From Oscillospiraceae bacterium (GTDB lineage Bacteria > Bacillota > Clostridia > UBA1212 > UBA1255): 34,771 bases of DNA. The first letter of the stretch is position 1, and the number at the start of each line of letters is the position of its first letter. This document shows positions 26,148 to 33,541 of this stretch, piece after piece. The DNA lies in the NCBI GenBank assembly GCA_015069185.1, contig SVJB01000019.1, positions 1-34,771 of the forward strand, given 5' to 3'. The notes below the pieces were generated by a model that was not told where the DNA came from, ran no database searches, and saw only the letters and a program-made list of their open reading frames with translations. The position numbers and the translations under genes were made by a program.

Positions 26148-28118
26148 TTACGAAAGCTCAGTCTTGCCCGTGTACAGACTATAATATTTTCCTTTATAGT
26201 CCAGCAATTCCTCGTGGTCGCCGCGCTCAATAATCTCGCCCTTTTCAAGTACCATTATAGCGTTGGAGTTGCGGACCGTAGATAGTCTGTGGGCTATTAC
26301 GAATGTAGTTCTGCCTGACATTAATTGGTCCATACCTTTCTCTATAAGACGCTCTGTTCTGGTGTCTATGGAGCTTGTGGCTTCGTCTAAGATAAGCACC
26401 GGTGGATCTGCAACGGCAGCTCTCGCAATGGATATAAGCTGTCTCTGGCCTTGCGATAAGTTAGTACCGTCGGCAGTAAGCATTGTGTCATATCCGTTAG
26501 GCAGACGGCTAATAAAAGAGTGAGCATTTGCAATCTTTGCGGCTCTTACAATCTCTTCTTCTGTAGCATCTAATTTACCGTAGCGAATATTATCACGAAT
26601 AGTACCCTTGAAGAGGTGTACATCCTGCAGCACTATACCCATTGTACGGCGCAAGTCATTCTTATCGATATCGCGTATGTCAATTCCGTCGTAAGTGATC
26701 ACGCCTTCCTGAATCTCATAGAAGCGATTAATCAAGTTGGTTATAGTTGTTTTTCCGGCACCTGTTGAGCCTACAAAAGCAATTTTCTGACCGGGTTTTG
26801 CATATATAGATACATTATGAAGTACATTCTGACCTTCAATGTATGCAAAGGTTACATTGTTGAAACGCACATCGCCCTTTAGCTCTATAATATTTCCGTC
26901 AGGTGTTTTCCATGCAAGAGCTTTTACGCCGTTTTCACCGGCTTCTGATTCAACCAGTCGTACCTTGCCTGTGTTTGCTTCCGGCTCTACATCTATAATC
27001 TCAAAAATTCTCTCTGCACCGGCCAGCGCGCTCAGGAGCACATTAATCTGATTGGAGATTTGTGTTATCGGGTGTGAGAAAGATCTTGTAAATTGCAGGA
27101 ATGAAGCCAGCGTTCCGATATCCATTGAAGCAAAGAGTCTCCAATTGCCGGGATTTACAATCATTACAGCTCCCACAGCTGCAGTAATTGCGTAGTGGAA
27201 ATATGATAAATTACCCATAATCGGCATCATTATTCCTGCAAAAGTCTGAGCGTTGATACCGGCTTTCTTCAATTCTTCGTTTCTCTTGGCAAATTCCTTG
27301 CAGGTCTCATCTTCGTGATTGAATACCTTGATAACCTTCTGTCCTTCAACCATTTCTTCAATATAGCCGTCAACATTTCCTAAGTATTTTTGCTGATTAC
27401 GGAAATAGTTTGCACTCTTTAAACCAACAGTCTTAACGATTTTCAACATCAGGAAGAGTATCAGCACTACTATTACAGTAAGTAATGGACTCAGGACAAG
27501 CATCATAATGAAGGTAGCTACAACGGTGAAAAGGGACGTGATGGTTTGGGACAAGCTTTGCTCAAGTGCCATGCCCACATTATCCATATCGTTTGTGAAG
27601 CTACTCATAATATCTCCGTTGGGAGTCTTGTCAAAATAGCTTATCGGAAGCTTCTGGAGCTTACTAAAAAGCTCTGCGCGGATTGTATTAGTAGTCCTTT
27701 GCGCAATAGACACCATTATTCTGCTGGATAGATAGGAGAATATAGCTCCCATCGCATATATAACACCCATAATAATTAAAGAAAATACAATAGAGTGCAG
27801 TATTTGTTCTTTTGCAGCTTCAAGTCCCTCGGACGTAAGATTATCTCCGGCAATTAGCTTAATGTCAGAGCCTAATGTGTTAATAATAGGCTTCAGGAGA
27901 TAGTTTCCTGCAACCCCTGCAAGGGAAGAGAAAACGACCATTAGGAGGGCAAGCACAAGTAGAGGAATATTTTTCTTGAAGTATTTAAACATTCTGAATA
28001 CTGTCTTTGCGGCATTCTTTGGCTTCCTGTATCCGTGTCTGTTTGCGGCGTTGCTGCCCGGACCGCCACCGGGACCTCTTGGAGCAGGCTGGTTTGCTTT
28101 GAATTCTTGTTTACTCAT
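26148..28118 (-). CDS. ABC exporter half-transporter with intact catalytic site (heterodimer partner B)
   Basis: A 656-residue fused permease-ATPase of the ABCB/multidrug type. A Gly/Pro-rich N-terminal extension (PAPRGPGGGPGSNAANRHG) precedes six transmembrane helices (about 50-360). The nucleotide-binding domain has Walker A GSTGAGKTT (about 450), signature NLSQGQRQ (about 553), Walker B LILDEAT with the catalytic Glu (about 573) and the H-loop IAHRLST (about 606). Its start overlaps the stop of the preceding ABC gene by four bases (ATGA), indicating coupling. With its partner it should form a heterodimeric drug or lipid exporter of the LmrCD/BmrCD type. The substrate cannot be read from sequence. 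It is the last gene of a marR-led operon and is followed by a strong terminator. Confidence 0.9.
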   Translation of the reverse strand: MSKQEFKANQPAPRGPGGGPGSNAANRHGYRKPKNAAKTVFRMFKYFKKNIPLLVLALLMVVFSSLAGVAGNYLLKPIINTLGSDIKLIAGDNLTSEGLEAAKEQILHSIVFSLIIMGVIYAMGAIFSYLSSRIMVSIAQRTTNTIRAELFSKLQKLPISYFDKTPNGDIMSSFTNDMDNVGMALEQSLSQTITSLFTVVATFIMMLVLSPLLTVIVVLILFLMLKIVKTVGLKSANYFRNQQKYLGNVDGYIEEMVEGQKVIKVFNHEDETCKEFAKRNEELKKAGINAQTFAGIMMPIMGNLSYFHYAITAAVGAVMIVNPGNWRLFASMDIGTLASFLQFTRSFSHPITQISNQINVLLSALAGAERIFEIIDVEPEANTGKVRLVESEAGENGVKALAWKTPDGNIIELKGDVRFNNVTFAYIEGQNVLHNVSIYAKPGQKIAFVGSTGAGKTTITNLINRFYEIQEGVITYDGIDIRDIDKNDLRRTMGIVLQDVHLFKGTIRDNIRYGKLDATEEEIVRAAKIANAHSFISRLPNGYDTMLTADGTNLSQGQRQLISIARAAVADPPVLILDEATSSIDTRTERLIEKGMDQLMSGRTTFVIAHRLSTVRNSNAIMVLEKGEIIERGDHEELLDYKGKYYSLYTGKTELS

Positions 28119-29896
28119 TGAGCCAGCACTCCTTCCTGTTGTGAAATATAAATATCACGGTAAATTTCATTACTTTCAAGAAGTTCTTCGTGAGTGCCCA
28201 TTGCATTCAGCTTACCTTCGTCAAGCACAATAATTCTGTCGGCAGTCTGTATTGAACGGATTCTTTGAGCAATTATTATTGTCGTTGTATCTTTGAGCTC
28301 TGCTTCGAAAGCTTCCATAATCTTGGCATCCGTTGCCATGTCAACAGCACTTGTTGAGTCATCCAATATGATAATCTTGGGTTTCTTCAGTAACGCTCTT
28401 GCTATGCACAGACGCTGCTTCTGACCGCCGGATAAGTTAGTACCGCCTTGACTGAGATCTGTATCAAGTCCATTGGGGAAGCTTGAGACGAAGCTCCATG
28501 CTTGGGCGTGCTTGAGCGCTTCTATGATTTCTTCGTCGCTTGCTTCTTTGTCGCCCCATTTCATATTTTCACGAATAGTACCTGAGAAAAGCGTGTTTTT
28601 CTGAAGCACCATTGCAACACTGTCTCTGAGAACCGTCAGATCGTAATTCTTGACGTTAACGCCGCCAACCGACACACTGCCGCCTGTTACATCATACAGT
28701 CGGGGAATAAGCTGTACCAAAGTTGATTTTGCAGAACCGGTACTTCCGATAATTCCGATTGTTTCGCCTGATTTAATGGAAAAGTTAATGCTTTTGAGGG
28801 TATCGTCAATAGTACCGCCGCTATATTTAAAGGAAACATTCTCAAATTCAATAGAACCGTCGCGTACCTGTGTAATGGGCTCAGCCGGATTTGTCAGGCT
28901 GGGCTCAGTATCCAGCACTTCGATAATTCTGTCTGCAGAAGCTCTTGCTCTTGTAAATTGGAGGAACATCATAGACAGCATCATAAGAGACATAAGAATC
29001 TGTGTTACGTATGTAATCAAACTCATAAGATTTCCCGACATAATGCCGGCACCCTCGCTGATGGTACCAAGTACATGACCGATTGATGTATCCAATACAA
29101 GATTACTTCCGAACCATAATATGGCAATAATGCAGGCGTATATAATGAGCTGCATAATAGGCATGTTCATAATAACGAGCTTTATGGCATTTATTGCGGT
29201 ATGTGTGAGGCTATCATTTGATTTCTTAAATTTTTCTTCCTCGTGATTTTCACGGACGAAAGTTTTCACCACTCTTATATTTACAAGATTTTCTTGTACA
29301 GATGTATTGAGATTATCAATCTCTCCTTGGAATTTTGTGAAACGTGGATGAGCTTTCCTCATAATAACCACAATAACGATTGCTAGAATCGGTACGGCAA
29401 CTAAGAAAATGCAGGCAAGCTTTACGCTTATCATCATAGCTGCAATTAATGCAAACAGGAACATAAACGGGCTTCTGATGGCCATTCTCAGTACTGTCAT
29501 ACTTGATTGCTGCAAATTGTTTACGTCAGTTGTCATTCTTGTTATTAATGACGGTGTGCTGAACTTATCGATGTCGGCAAAGGAAAAGCTCTGTATCTTT
29601 ACGAATAATTCTTCTCTGAGCTCAGCTCCTGCTCCCATGGAAGCAATAGCGGCCAGACGGTTACTGTATGCGCCGCAGAACATGGCAAATAATGCCAGCG
29701 CAACCATAGCGCAACCTACTAAAATAATATATTTTATGTCCTCTGTACCCAGCGTCTTACTCTGTACGCGGTTGAGTATCAGACCCATGAGCATTGGTAT
29801 GGCAACATCTGCGATAACTTCCAATAACATCAGGACCGGACTCATAATTGCGTAGATTTTATAATTCTTGTAATAAGAAAACAATCTCTTAATCAT
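28115..29896 (-). CDS. ABC exporter half-transporter with degenerate catalytic site (heterodimer partner A)
   Basis: A 593-residue permease-ATPase with six N-terminal transmembrane helices and a C-terminal nucleotide-binding domain: Walker A GSTGSAKST (about 387), signature NLSGGQKQR (about 490), Walker B IIILDDSTS (about 507) in which Asp replaces the catalytic Glu, and AQRIRS (about 542) in which Gln replaces the H-loop His. These two changes mark the degenerate ATP site known from heterodimeric exporters such as LmrCD, BmrCD and TM287/288, and fit pairing with the next gene. The start overlaps the marR stop by eight bases. Substrate unknown; the MarR context suggests a toxic or xenobiotic compound. 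Confidence 0.9.
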   Translation of the reverse strand: MIKRLFSYYKNYKIYAIMSPVLMLLEVIADVAIPMLMGLILNRVQSKTLGTEDIKYIILVGCAMVALALFAMFCGAYSNRLAAIASMGAGAELREELFVKIQSFSFADIDKFSTPSLITRMTTDVNNLQQSSMTVLRMAIRSPFMFLFALIAAMMISVKLACIFLVAVPILAIVIVVIMRKAHPRFTKFQGEIDNLNTSVQENLVNIRVVKTFVRENHEEEKFKKSNDSLTHTAINAIKLVIMNMPIMQLIIYACIIAILWFGSNLVLDTSIGHVLGTISEGAGIMSGNLMSLITYVTQILMSLMMLSMMFLQFTRARASADRIIEVLDTEPSLTNPAEPITQVRDGSIEFENVSFKYSGGTIDDTLKSINFSIKSGETIGIIGSTGSAKSTLVQLIPRLYDVTGGSVSVGGVNVKNYDLTVLRDSVAMVLQKNTLFSGTIRENMKWGDKEASDEEIIEALKHAQAWSFVSSFPNGLDTDLSQGGTNLSGGQKQRLCIARALLKKPKIIILDDSTSAVDMATDAKIMEAFEAELKDTTTIIIAQRIRSIQTADRIIVLDEGKLNAMGTHEELLESNEIYRDIYISQQEGVLAQ

Positions 29897-30398
29897 TTCT
29901 ATCTCCTTGATTTTTCGTTAAATTATTCAGATTTTCTTGAACACGGCTAAGCATATCCAGTAAAACATTTGCTTCGTCTTCTGTAAAACCATCTAAAAGA
30001 TGCTTATCTGTAGCAAGCATCTCGGATAGGGCAGAGTCGTGGACTTGTTTTCCTTTTTCTGTCAGAGTAATTTTATTTACTCTAAGGTCATTCGAATCCG
30101 TAGCCTTTGTAATTAGTCCTTGCTTCTCAAGGACTTTGACAGTGCTTGACATAGCTGCTGTAGATGTATTCATCAGGCTGGCAAGCTCTGTTTGAGTAAT
30201 ACTTCCGTGTCTCTTTATCTCGCCAAGAATACGTGGGTGAGTATAGCAAATTTCTCTTTGTGAAAACATTTCGTTGATAATACACATTCTTGTATGCTCG
30301 ATATTGCGCATCTTCCAATGCAACATCGCACTTTTGTTATCTTTGAGAAAATGAGGTTCGCGAGGAGCACAATATACAGGACATTTTTCCTTTGCCAT
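29889..30398 (-). CDS. MarR-family transcriptional regulator of the exporter operon
   Basis: A 169-residue winged-helix regulator. The helix-turn-helix is at about residues 68-95 (SITQTELASLMNTSTAAMSS), followed by the wing (TKATDSNDLRVNKITLTEKG), with the Asp and Arg positions usual in MarR wings. An N-terminal segment with CPVYCAP and HFLKDNKSAMLHW precedes the core; cysteines at residues 6 and 10 could sense metal or oxidants, but that is speculative. AGGAGG lies 9 bases before the ATG. The gene leads the operon and overlaps the first ABC gene, so the protein most likely represses its own transcript through the palindrome at 30440-30455. Confidence 0.88.
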   Translation of the reverse strand: MAKEKCPVYCAPREPHFLKDNKSAMLHWKMRNIEHTRMCIINEMFSQREICYTHPRILGEIKRHGSITQTELASLMNTSTAAMSSTVKVLEKQGLITKATDSNDLRVNKITLTEKGKQVHDSALSEMLATDKHLLDGFTEDEANVLLDMLSRVQENLNNLTKNQGDRND

Positions 30399-30439
30399 TT
30401 TAATTAACCTCCTGTTACATGAATTGTTAATGGGTTGAT

Positions 30440-30455
30440 AGTTAACGGGTTAACT
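30440..30455. promoter_or_regulatory. Likely MarR operator in the divergent marR-nfnA region
   Basis: AGTTAAC-GG-GTTAACT is a perfect inverted repeat with 7-bp arms. Just to its left, GTTAATGGGTTGAT (30425-30438 region) is an imperfect second copy. On the minus strand it follows a possible promoter (TTGCGT near 30480-30485, TATAAA near 30460-30465, short spacing), so a bound dimer would block marR transcription. Confidence 0.65.
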
Positions 30456-30618
30456 AATTTATATAGTAATACAGCTTTACGCAAAAAAGGTAACGAAAAT
30501 ATTAATAAAATATTAATTGCACAACATCTTTCTTTTTTTATTCTTTTAGTGTAAAATCATTATTTCAGTGGATGCATAATATTCACAAAATTCATAGGAA
30601 TCAAAAGAGGGATAAAAA

Positions 30619-31461
30619 GTGTATAAAATTGTTAATAAGAAAATTCTTAATCCTACAGTAACTATGATTGATGTAGAGGCTCCTTTGGTTGCAGCTAAAG
30701 CTCAGCCGGGACAGTTTATTATTCTTCGCGTAGACGAAGAAGGAGAGAGGATTCCGCTTACTGTTGCAGGATATGACAGACAGGCAGGTACAGTTAAGGT
30801 TATTTATCAGATTGTAGGTGCTACAACTGCTGCTCTGAATCAAAAGGAGGCAGGCGATTATATACAGGATTTTGTAGGACCGCTTGGCAAAGAAACAAAG
30901 ATAGAAGGTTTGAAGAAAGTTTGTATGGTAGGCGGTGGTGTTGGATGCTCTATTGCGTTGCCAATCGCACAGAAGCTTCATGAAATGGGGTGTGAGGTTC
31001 ACTCTATTATCGGATTCCGTACTAAAGAGCTTGTTATTTTAGAAGATGAATTCCGTGCATGTTCAGATAAGTTCACTTTAATGACTGACGATGGTAGTCA
31101 TGGCAGACAGGGTGTAGTTACATTACCTCTCAAAGAAGCTATTGAGGCCGGTGAGAATTATGATGAGGTTATTACTATTGGTCCACTGATTATGATGAAA
31201 TTCGTTGTTGCAACAACAAAGCCTTATAATGTACCTACAACAGTGTCGATGTGTCCTATCATGATTGACGGTACAGGTATGTGCGGAGGCTGCAGACTTA
31301 CAGTTGGTGGATGTACAAAATTTGCTTGTGTAGACGGTCCTGATTTCAATGGATTTGAAGTGGATTTTGATGAGGCGATCTCAAGAGGTGCTATGTATAA
31401 AGATTTTGAGCGTCATGCTTACGAAGAAACATGCAACCTTTTCAACAAGGAGGTTAAGTAA
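30619..31461 (+). CDS. nfnA: NfnA: small subunit of NADH-dependent ferredoxin:NADP oxidoreductase
   Basis: A 280-residue FAD/NAD-binding protein with a [2Fe-2S] site. Residues about 1-95 form the FAD domain (PGQFIILR, RIPLTVAGYD), about 100-215 the NAD-binding domain (VGGGVGCSIALPIAQ), and the C-terminus carries DGTGMCGGC and FACVDGPDF, the Asp/Cys ligand set of the cluster in NfnA and PyrK-like proteins. The start is GTG at 30619, with AGAGGGA upstream. The next gene, nfnB, follows after two bases. NfnAB bifurcates electrons between NADPH, NAD and ferredoxin in the cytoplasm. It lies divergent from marR, with a 220-base gap. Confidence 0.88.
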   Translation: MYKIVNKKILNPTVTMIDVEAPLVAAKAQPGQFIILRVDEEGERIPLTVAGYDRQAGTVKVIYQIVGATTAALNQKEAGDYIQDFVGPLGKETKIEGLKKVCMVGGGVGCSIALPIAQKLHEMGCEVHSIIGFRTKELVILEDEFRACSDKFTLMTDDGSHGRQGVVTLPLKEAIEAGENYDEVITIGPLIMMKFVVATTKPYNVPTTVSMCPIMIDGTGMCGGCRLTVGGCTKFACVDGPDFNGFEVDFDEAISRGAMYKDFERHAYEETCNLFNKEVK

Positions 31462-31463
31462 TT

Positions 31464-32879
31464 ATGGCAAATATGTCTTTGATAAAGAATCCAATGCCAA
31501 CACAGGACCCGTTGGTAAGAAAAAATAATTTTGACGAAGTTGCCACAGGATATTCTGAAGAGGCTGCTATAGATGAAGCAATGAGATGTCTTAGCTGTAA
31601 GCATATGCCATGTGTACAGGGATGTCCTATGAAAATCCGCATTCCGGAGTTTATTCAAAAAATCAAGGAATGTGATTTTGAAGGTGCATATCAGATTATC
31701 GCCCAGTCATCTTCGCTCCCTGCAGTGTGTGGTCGTGTATGTCCTCAGGAAACACAGTGCGAAGCAAAATGCGTGCGTGGTATCAAGGGAGAGAGTGTAG
31801 GTATCGGCAGATTAGAGCGTTTTGTTGCTGATTGGCATAATGCTCATAATACAGGCGATATAGTACGTCCGGAACCTAACGGACATAAGGTGGCTGTTGT
31901 AGGCTCAGGCCCTGCCGGCCTTACTTGCGCAGGAGACCTGGCAAAGAAAGGATATGCTGTTACTGTATTCGAGGCCCTTCATCTGACAGGTGGTGTACTG
32001 GTGTATGGAATTCCTGAATTCCGTTTGCCTAAGGCTATTGTACAAAAGGAAATTGATCTTCTTAAAGCATTAGGAGTGGATATTCAGACTAATGTGGTAA
32101 TCGGCAAGACTCTTACTATAGATGAATTATTTGAATCCGGCTATGAAGCTGTATTTATCGGATCCGGCGCAGGTCTTCCTAAGTTCTTGGGTATTCCGGG
32201 CGAAACTCTCAAAGGTGTTTATTCTGCAAATGAGTTCTTAACAAGAAACAACCTTATGAAAGCGTATAAATCAAACTCTACAACTCCTATAATGCGTGCT
32301 AAGAAAGTCGCTGTTGTAGGTGGCGGTAACGTTGCTATGGATGCAGCACGTACAGCTCTAAGACTTGGTGCAGAGGAAGTATCCATTGTATATAGACGTA
32401 CATTAGAAGAGCTTCCTGCAAGGAAAGAAGAAGTTGAACACGCTATGGAAGAAGGCATAGACTTTAAATTGCTACATAATCCTGTAGAGATTCTTGGCTA
32501 TAATAATCCGGAAGACAGAAGAGATCCGATGAATGGCTTTGTTACTGGCATAAAGTGTCTTAAATGTGAACTGGGTGAGCCTGATGAAAAGGGAAGACGT
32601 CGCCCTGTTGATATTCCCGGCAGTGAGTTTGTCATTGATGCTGATTGCGTTATAATTGCCATTGGTACTACATCTAACCCGTTGATTAAGGATACAACAA
32701 AAGGTCTTGATGTTAACAGCCGTGGAGGTATTATTGTTGATGAAGAAACAGGCAAGACCAGCAAAGATAGCGTATATGCAGGTGGAGATGTTGTTACCGG
32801 TGCGGCTACTGTTATTCTGGCAATGGGCGCTGGCAAGAGTGCTGCTAAGGCCATTGATGAACAGCTGAATACAAAGTAA
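31464..32879 (+). CDS. nfnB: NfnB: large subunit of the NfnAB transhydrogenase (glutamate synthase small-subunit family)
   Basis: A 471-residue flavoprotein, the usual NfnB length. The N-terminus has cysteine sets for two [4Fe-4S] clusters (CLSCKHMPCVQGCP, then CGRVCPQETQCEAKC), followed by an FAD Rossmann motif (VAVVGSGPAGLTCAGDL, about 142), an NADP-binding Rossmann motif (VAVVGGGNVAMDAARTA, about 281) and the closing FAD motif (YAGGDVVTGAATVILAMGAG). AAGGAGG lies within the end of nfnA, ten bases before the ATG. The same fold is annotated as gltA (NADPH glutamate synthase), but the fused position after nfnA makes the transhydrogenase the better call. Confidence 0.9.
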   Translation: MANMSLIKNPMPTQDPLVRKNNFDEVATGYSEEAAIDEAMRCLSCKHMPCVQGCPMKIRIPEFIQKIKECDFEGAYQIIAQSSSLPAVCGRVCPQETQCEAKCVRGIKGESVGIGRLERFVADWHNAHNTGDIVRPEPNGHKVAVVGSGPAGLTCAGDLAKKGYAVTVFEALHLTGGVLVYGIPEFRLPKAIVQKEIDLLKALGVDIQTNVVIGKTLTIDELFESGYEAVFIGSGAGLPKFLGIPGETLKGVYSANEFLTRNNLMKAYKSNSTTPIMRAKKVAVVGGGNVAMDAARTALRLGAEEVSIVYRRTLEELPARKEEVEHAMEEGIDFKLLHNPVEILGYNNPEDRRDPMNGFVTGIKCLKCELGEPDEKGRRRPVDIPGSEFVIDADCVIIAIGTTSNPLIKDTTKGLDVNSRGGIIVDEETGKTSKDSVYAGGDVVTGAATVILAMGAGKSAAKAIDEQLNTK

Positions 32880-32895
32880 TTTAACAATTCTTATA

Positions 32896-32923
32896 TTGCA
32901 AAAAGATAGAGGTGTGCTATAAT
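32896..32923 (+). promoter_or_regulatory. Promoter of the hydrogenase operon
   Basis: TTGCAA (32896-32901), a 16-base spacer, then a perfect TATAAT (32918-32923). Directly after the -10 box lies the dyad AATCACA-GATT-TGTGATT (32925-32942), a possible operator at the transcript start. The leader to ATG 33018 is about 90 bases. Confidence 0.7.
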
Positions 32924-32962
32924 TAATCACAGATTTGTGATTGATTGTATGCACACCTTTTT
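32910..32962 (+). terminator. Terminator-like hairpin after nfnB, enclosing the next promoter's -10 box
   Basis: AGGTGTGC (32910-32917) pairs with GCACACCT (32951-32958), followed by TTTTG. The long loop contains the inner dyad at 32925-32942, which would extend the fold. Transcripts from nfnAB contain the whole hairpin; transcripts from the promoter at 32896-32923 start inside the loop and lack its left arm. Confidence 0.6.
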
Positions 32963-33017
32963 GTTGCATACGATTTTTTCACGTGTCAATTTATGATTAC
33001 TTAACAGGAGGTTTCAT

Positions 33018-33497
33018 ATGGCTCGCATCAATGAAAAGGCACTTGCGCGTATTCGTGAGATCTGTGATTCTTACGCATCAGAAAAGACGCCTCTTATGAT
33101 GATTCTTAGTGACATTCAAAATGAATTTGGTTACATACCGCTTGAAGTACAGGAGGTAGTATCTGAGCAAACAGGTATTTCCGTTGCAGATATTTATGGT
33201 GTTGTAACATTTTATTCTTTCTTCTCTCTCGAACCGAAAGGCAAATATATTATCGGTGTTTGCTTAGGTACGGCTTGCTACGTAAAGGGTGCAGGACAAG
33301 TTCTGGATAAGTTCTCAGAGGTTCTCGGCATTCAACCGGGCGGCACAACAGAAGATGGACTTTTCACTCTTGACGCTCTGCGTTGCATCGGAGCATGCGG
33401 TATAGCTCCGGCTGTAACTATCAATGGTAAGGTATATCCTAAGGTACAGGTTTCTGATATTCCGGGTATCATTGATTCATACAGAAACGCTCAATAA
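33018..33497 (+). CDS. hydC: NuoE/HydC-like [2Fe-2S] subunit of an electron-bifurcating hydrogenase
   Basis: A 159-residue thioredoxin-like ferredoxin. Four cluster cysteines appear in two pairs: CLGTAC (near residue 85) and CIGAC (near residue 125), as in NuoE, HndA and HydC. A helical N-terminal domain (MMILSDIQNEFGYIPLEVQ) is also typical. AGGAGG at 33006-33011 is six bases from the ATG. The following NuoF-like gene starts after 44 bases. In a gut Clostridia-type genome, NuoE-NuoF next to nfnAB points to the NADH/ferredoxin-linked [FeFe] hydrogenase rather than complex I, but the catalytic subunit lies outside the window. Confidence 0.85.
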   Translation: MARINEKALARIREICDSYASEKTPLMMILSDIQNEFGYIPLEVQEVVSEQTGISVADIYGVVTFYSFFSLEPKGKYIIGVCLGTACYVKGAGQVLDKFSEVLGIQPGGTTEDGLFTLDALRCIGACGIAPAVTINGKVYPKVQVSDIPGIIDSYRNAQ

Positions 33498-33541
33498 AAT
33501 CTTTTGGTACACTCTAATATTAATGAAAGGAATTGGCTAAA

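Noticed and set aside
30585-30600. TATTCACAA resembling half of a Rex operator before nfnA
   Set aside because: The matching TTGTGAA half-site is absent, so the redox-sensor site is not supported.
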